DNA of 64,000 nucleotides from contig NZ_JAHCST010000019.1 of assembly GCF_018476525.1 (NCBI RefSeq), forward strand, positions 1-64,000. Direction: 5' to 3'. The translations under genes were made by a program, and so were the position numbers. A model generated the notes under the pieces. It was not told the DNA's origin. It did not search any database and worked only from the letters and a program-made list of their open reading frames with translations. Of this stretch, positions 61,632 to 64,000 are shown in pieces. Position 1 is the first letter of the stretch; every line of letters begins with the position of its first letter. This DNA comes from Acrocarpospora catenulata. Its GTDB lineage: Bacteria > Actinomycetota > Actinomycetes > Streptosporangiales > Streptosporangiaceae.

Positions 61632-64000
61632 GTGTCCGGCATTGGGGAAAAGACGGCGACCCTTGCACCCGCCGAGCGGCAGCGCATCCTGACCGAATGG
61701 AACGACACCTCCCATGACCTACCCTTACGCACCTGGCCTGAGATGTTCGCCGACCAGGTCCGGGCCCGTCCCGACGCCGTCGCCCTCGTCTTCGAGGACG
61801 TCCAACTCACCTACGCCGAGCTCGACGAACGCGCCAACCGGCTGGCCCACGCGCTGATCGCCCGAGGGGCCGGGCCGGAGCGGGTGGTGGCCCTGGCCGT
61901 GCCCCGGTCGGCGGAACTGATCATCGCCGAGGTGGCCGTGCTCAAGTCGGGCGCCGCCTACCTGCCGGTGGACGCCGACTACCCACCTGACCGGGTGGCC
62001 TACATGCTGGCCGACGCCACACCGATCTGCCTGGTCACCACCACGGCCGTGGCCCGCGACCTCGCTCCTGGCCTGGCTTCTGGCCTGGCTTCTGGCCTGG
62101 CTTCTGGTCTCGCTCCTGGTCTCGCTCCTGGTCTCGCTCCTGGTCTCGCTCCTGGTCTCGCTCCCGGCCAAGCCGCCGCCGATGTCGGCTTGGCCGGTGA
62201 GCTCCCTCGTGATCAGGGCGCCTCCGATGGTGGCCTGGCCGGTGACCTTGCTCGCGATCAGGTTGGCGATTCCGGTCGATCGCCTGGCGGGGTGCCGCTG
62301 CTGCTGCTGGACGCGCCCGAGAGCCTGGCCGAGTTGGCCTCGCGGCCGGTGCATGATCCGGACCGTGGCGGGCTGAGCGTGCTCAACGCGGCGTATGTGA
62401 TCTACACCTCGGGGTCCACCGGGCGGCCCAAGGGGGTCGTGCTCGCCCACTCGGGGGTGGCCAAGCTGGTGGCCACCCAGCAGGAGCGGTTCGGGATCGG
62501 GCCGCAGAGCCGGGTGCTCCAGTTCGCCTCGCCCAGCTTCGACGTGGCCTTCTGGGACCTCTGCCTCGGGTTGCTCTCCGGCGGGCGGCTGGTGGTGGTG
62601 CCGTCCGAGCGCCGGGTGCCGGGGGCGCCGCTGGCCGACTACGCCAACGCGCACGGCATCACGTTCATGATCCTGCCTCCGGCCCTGCTGGACTCGATGC
62701 CCCCGGACATCCAGCTGCCCGCCACGGCCACGCTGCTGGCGGGCACCGAACGGGTTTCCCCCGAACTAGTGGCCCGGTACGCCTCCGGCCGGATGATGTT
62801 CAACGCGTACGGGCCGACCGAGGCCACCACCAACTCCACCCTCGGGCTGTGCGACCCCGGGATCGCGCCCGGATCGATCGTGCCCATCGGGGGGCCCGAT
62901 CCGGGGACCCGGGCGTACGTGCTGGACCACCGCCTGGAACCGGTGCCCGCCGAGGTGACGGGGGAGCTGTACCTGGGCGGGGAAGGGCTGGCGCGCGGGT
63001 ATCTCGGGCGGCCGGCGCTGACCGCCGAACGTTTCGTCGCCGACCCCTTCGGCGCGCCGGGGGAGCGGCTCTACCGGACCGGTGACCTGGTCCGGTGGAC
63101 GGAGGACGGGCGACTGGAGTTTCTCGGCCGGGCGGACAGCCAGATCAAGATCCGGGGCTTCCGGATCGAGCCCGGCGAGATCGAGTCGGTGCTGCGCGGG
63201 CACCGGGCGGTCGACCAGGTCGCGGTCATCGCACGCGAGGACCGCCCTGGCGACCGCCGCCTCGCGGCTTACGTCGTCCCCTCCCTGACCGCCGAGGCAG
63301 ACAGGGTCGCGGACTGGAAGGACCTGCACGACCTGCTCTACGAGGCGGCGGCCGAGGAAGGCTTCGCCGGGTGGAACAGCATGTACGACGGCCTGCCGAT
63401 CCCGTCCGACCAGATGCGCGAGTGGCGCGACGCCACGGTCGACCGGATCCTGTCCCTCGCTCCTCGCCGCATCCTGGAAATCGGCGTCGGCAGCGGCCTT
63501 CTCCTGTCACAGATCGCCCCCTCCTGCGAAACCTACTGGGGAACCGACCTCTCCGAATCCGCCATCGCCGCACTCCGCGACCAGGTCACCCGGATGTGGC
63601 CCCACACGCGACCCGACCATGCCGACCGGGTTGTGTTGCGTGCGCAGCCGGCGCATGACACAACCGGACTACCGGTCGGGTACTTCGACACGATTGTGAT
63701 CAATTCGGTCGCCCAATATTTCCCGAGCGCCAACTACCTGACCGACGTGCTCCGTCAGGCCACCACGTTGCTCGCGCCCGGAGGCGTGATCTTCGTGGGC
63801 GACGTCCGTAACCTGCGCCTGCTGCGCTGTTTACGCGCGGCGGTCGAATCACGCCGGTCGCACGAGGACAAGCAGGCCCTGCGCGCCGCCGTCGACCGGT
63901 CGGTGGCCTGGGAGGGCGAACTCCTTCTCGACCCTGACTACTTCGCCGCGCTCCCCGACTTCTCATCAGAAATCCAGATAAAGCGCGGCAAGCACCACAA
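61632..64000 (+). CDS. Nonribosomal peptide synthetase, loading A-nMT module (partial, runs off the window)
   Basis: An open frame from GTG 61632 (GAGAGG upstream) to the window end, 789 codons. Residues about 30-540 are an adenylation domain (LTYAELDERANRLA, core A3 YTSGSTGRPKGV at 258-269, FNAYGPTEATT, GELYLGGEGLARGYLGRP, YRTGDLVRW, GRADSQIKIRGFRIE). From about 565 an N-methyltransferase domain is inserted after core A8 (WNSMYDGLPIP, LEIGVGSGLLL at 615-625). No condensation domain precedes A, so it is a starter module. Pocket residues read by eye as D-V-W-I-L-G-A-T-N match no code I know. Nine 12-bp repeats (62061-62168) and a TTA codon (61725) are unusual. Product: probably a hydroxamate siderophore. 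Confidence 0.93.
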   Translation, partial: MSGIGEKTATLAPAERQRILTEWNDTSHDLPLRTWPEMFADQVRARPDAVALVFEDVQLTYAELDERANRLAHALIARGAGPERVVALAVPRSAELIIAEVAVLKSGAAYLPVDADYPPDRVAYMLADATPICLVTTTAVARDLAPGLASGLASGLASGLAPGLAPGLAPGLAPGLAPGQAAADVGLAGELPRDQGASDGGLAGDLARDQVGDSGRSPGGVPLLLLDAPESLAELASRPVHDPDRGGLSVLNAAYVIYTSGSTGRPKGVVLAHSGVAKLVATQQERFGIGPQSRVLQFASPSFDVAFWDLCLGLLSGGRLVVVPSERRVPGAPLADYANAHGITFMILPPALLDSMPPDIQLPATATLLAGTERVSPELVARYASGRMMFNAYGPTEATTNSTLGLCDPGIAPGSIVPIGGPDPGTRAYVLDHRLEPVPAEVTGELYLGGEGLARGYLGRPALTAERFVADPFGAPGERLYRTGDLVRWTEDGRLEFLGRADSQIKIRGFRIEPGEIESVLRGHRAVDQVAVIAREDRPGDRRLAAYVVPSLTAEADRVADWKDLHDLLYEAAAEEGFAGWNSMYDGLPIPSDQMREWRDATVDRILSLAPRRILEIGVGSGLLLSQIAPSCETYWGTDLSESAIAALRDQVTRMWPHTRPDHADRVVLRAQPAHDTTGLPVGYFDTIVINSVAQYFPSANYLTDVLRQATTLLAPGGVIFVGDVRNLRLLRCLRAAVESRRSHEDKQALRAAVDRSVAWEGELLLDPDYFAALPDFSSEIQIKRGKHH
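62061..62168 (+). repeat. Nine tandem 12-bp repeats inside the adenylation domain
   Basis: Units of CTCGCTCCTGGT or CTGGCTTCTGGC, encoding (Leu-Ala-Pro/Ser-Gly) nine times, residues 144-179 of the NRPS, between cores A2 and A3. Each unit is in frame, so copy-number change would alter loop length without a frameshift. Confidence 0.85.

Noticed and set aside
62061-62168. Tandem repeats as a CRISPR array
   Set aside because: The 12-bp units are contiguous without spacers and lie in frame inside an NRPS gene.

Overview
The window is high-GC DNA with GC-rich third positions, frequent GTG starts and many ATGA/GTGA overlaps between adjacent genes. SARP, DUF5999, DUF574, DUF6510, ROK and XRE/DUF5753 genes point to a mycelial actinobacterium. 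Streptosporangiales is my best guess, but that is an inference from gene content and no rRNA or other marker is present. I saw no tRNA, rRNA or CRISPR array.

Layout. 1-700: a G/T-rich low-complexity tract, a 44-residue membrane miniprotein and its terminator. 0.7-6.5 kb: a SARP/AfsR-like regulator with a coupled methyltransferase, divergent from an FAD oxidoreductase whose upstream region carries 11-bp SARP-type direct repeats. 6.9-8.5 kb: a cytoplasmic molybdopterin oxidoreductase with its own flavin reductase and a DUF6510 zinc ribbon. 8.6-10.6 kb: luciferase-like monooxygenase plus IclR. 10.6-18 kb: membrane hydrolase, XRE regulator, a secreted zinc-peptidase relative without its metal motif, chitinase and an S33 exopeptidase. 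18-20.6 kb: a decayed sugar epimerase/kinase locus and a lone TnpB element. 20.8-29.6 kb: a fucose-type locus with a secreted six-hairpin glycosidase, L-fuconate dehydratase and a CUT2 sugar ABC importer; two promoter regions share an 11-bp palindromic motif. 29.7-38.1 kb: ROK regulator followed by an actinobacterial ebo (metabolite traffic) cluster headed by inositol-phosphate synthase. 38.1-41.5 kb: a 1132-residue fusion of an indoleamine-dioxygenase-like heme domain, a P450-reductase-like FAD/NAD(P)H module, cytochrome b5 and an unrecognised helical domain. 44.7-48.4 kb: a metal-chelate ABC importer with an embedded methyltransferase and a Zur-like box on its start codon. 48.6-56.1 kb: IclR, aldehyde dehydrogenase, a second CUT2 importer and a secreted CBM32 protein. 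56.3-64 kb: a hydroxamate siderophore NRPS cluster with three iron boxes, running off the right edge.

How the genes work together. The window is dominated by nutrient scavenging. Secreted chitinase, glycosidase, CBM32 protein and peptidase feed several importers. Two CUT2 systems bring in sugars. Two FecCD-type systems bring in metal chelates, one probably zinc-responsive and one iron-responsive. The most unusual item is the self-contained IDO-reductase-b5 fusion at 38102-41500. Mammalian IDO is known to be kept reduced by separate cytochrome b5 and P450 reductase; here related modules appear to be fused in one chain.
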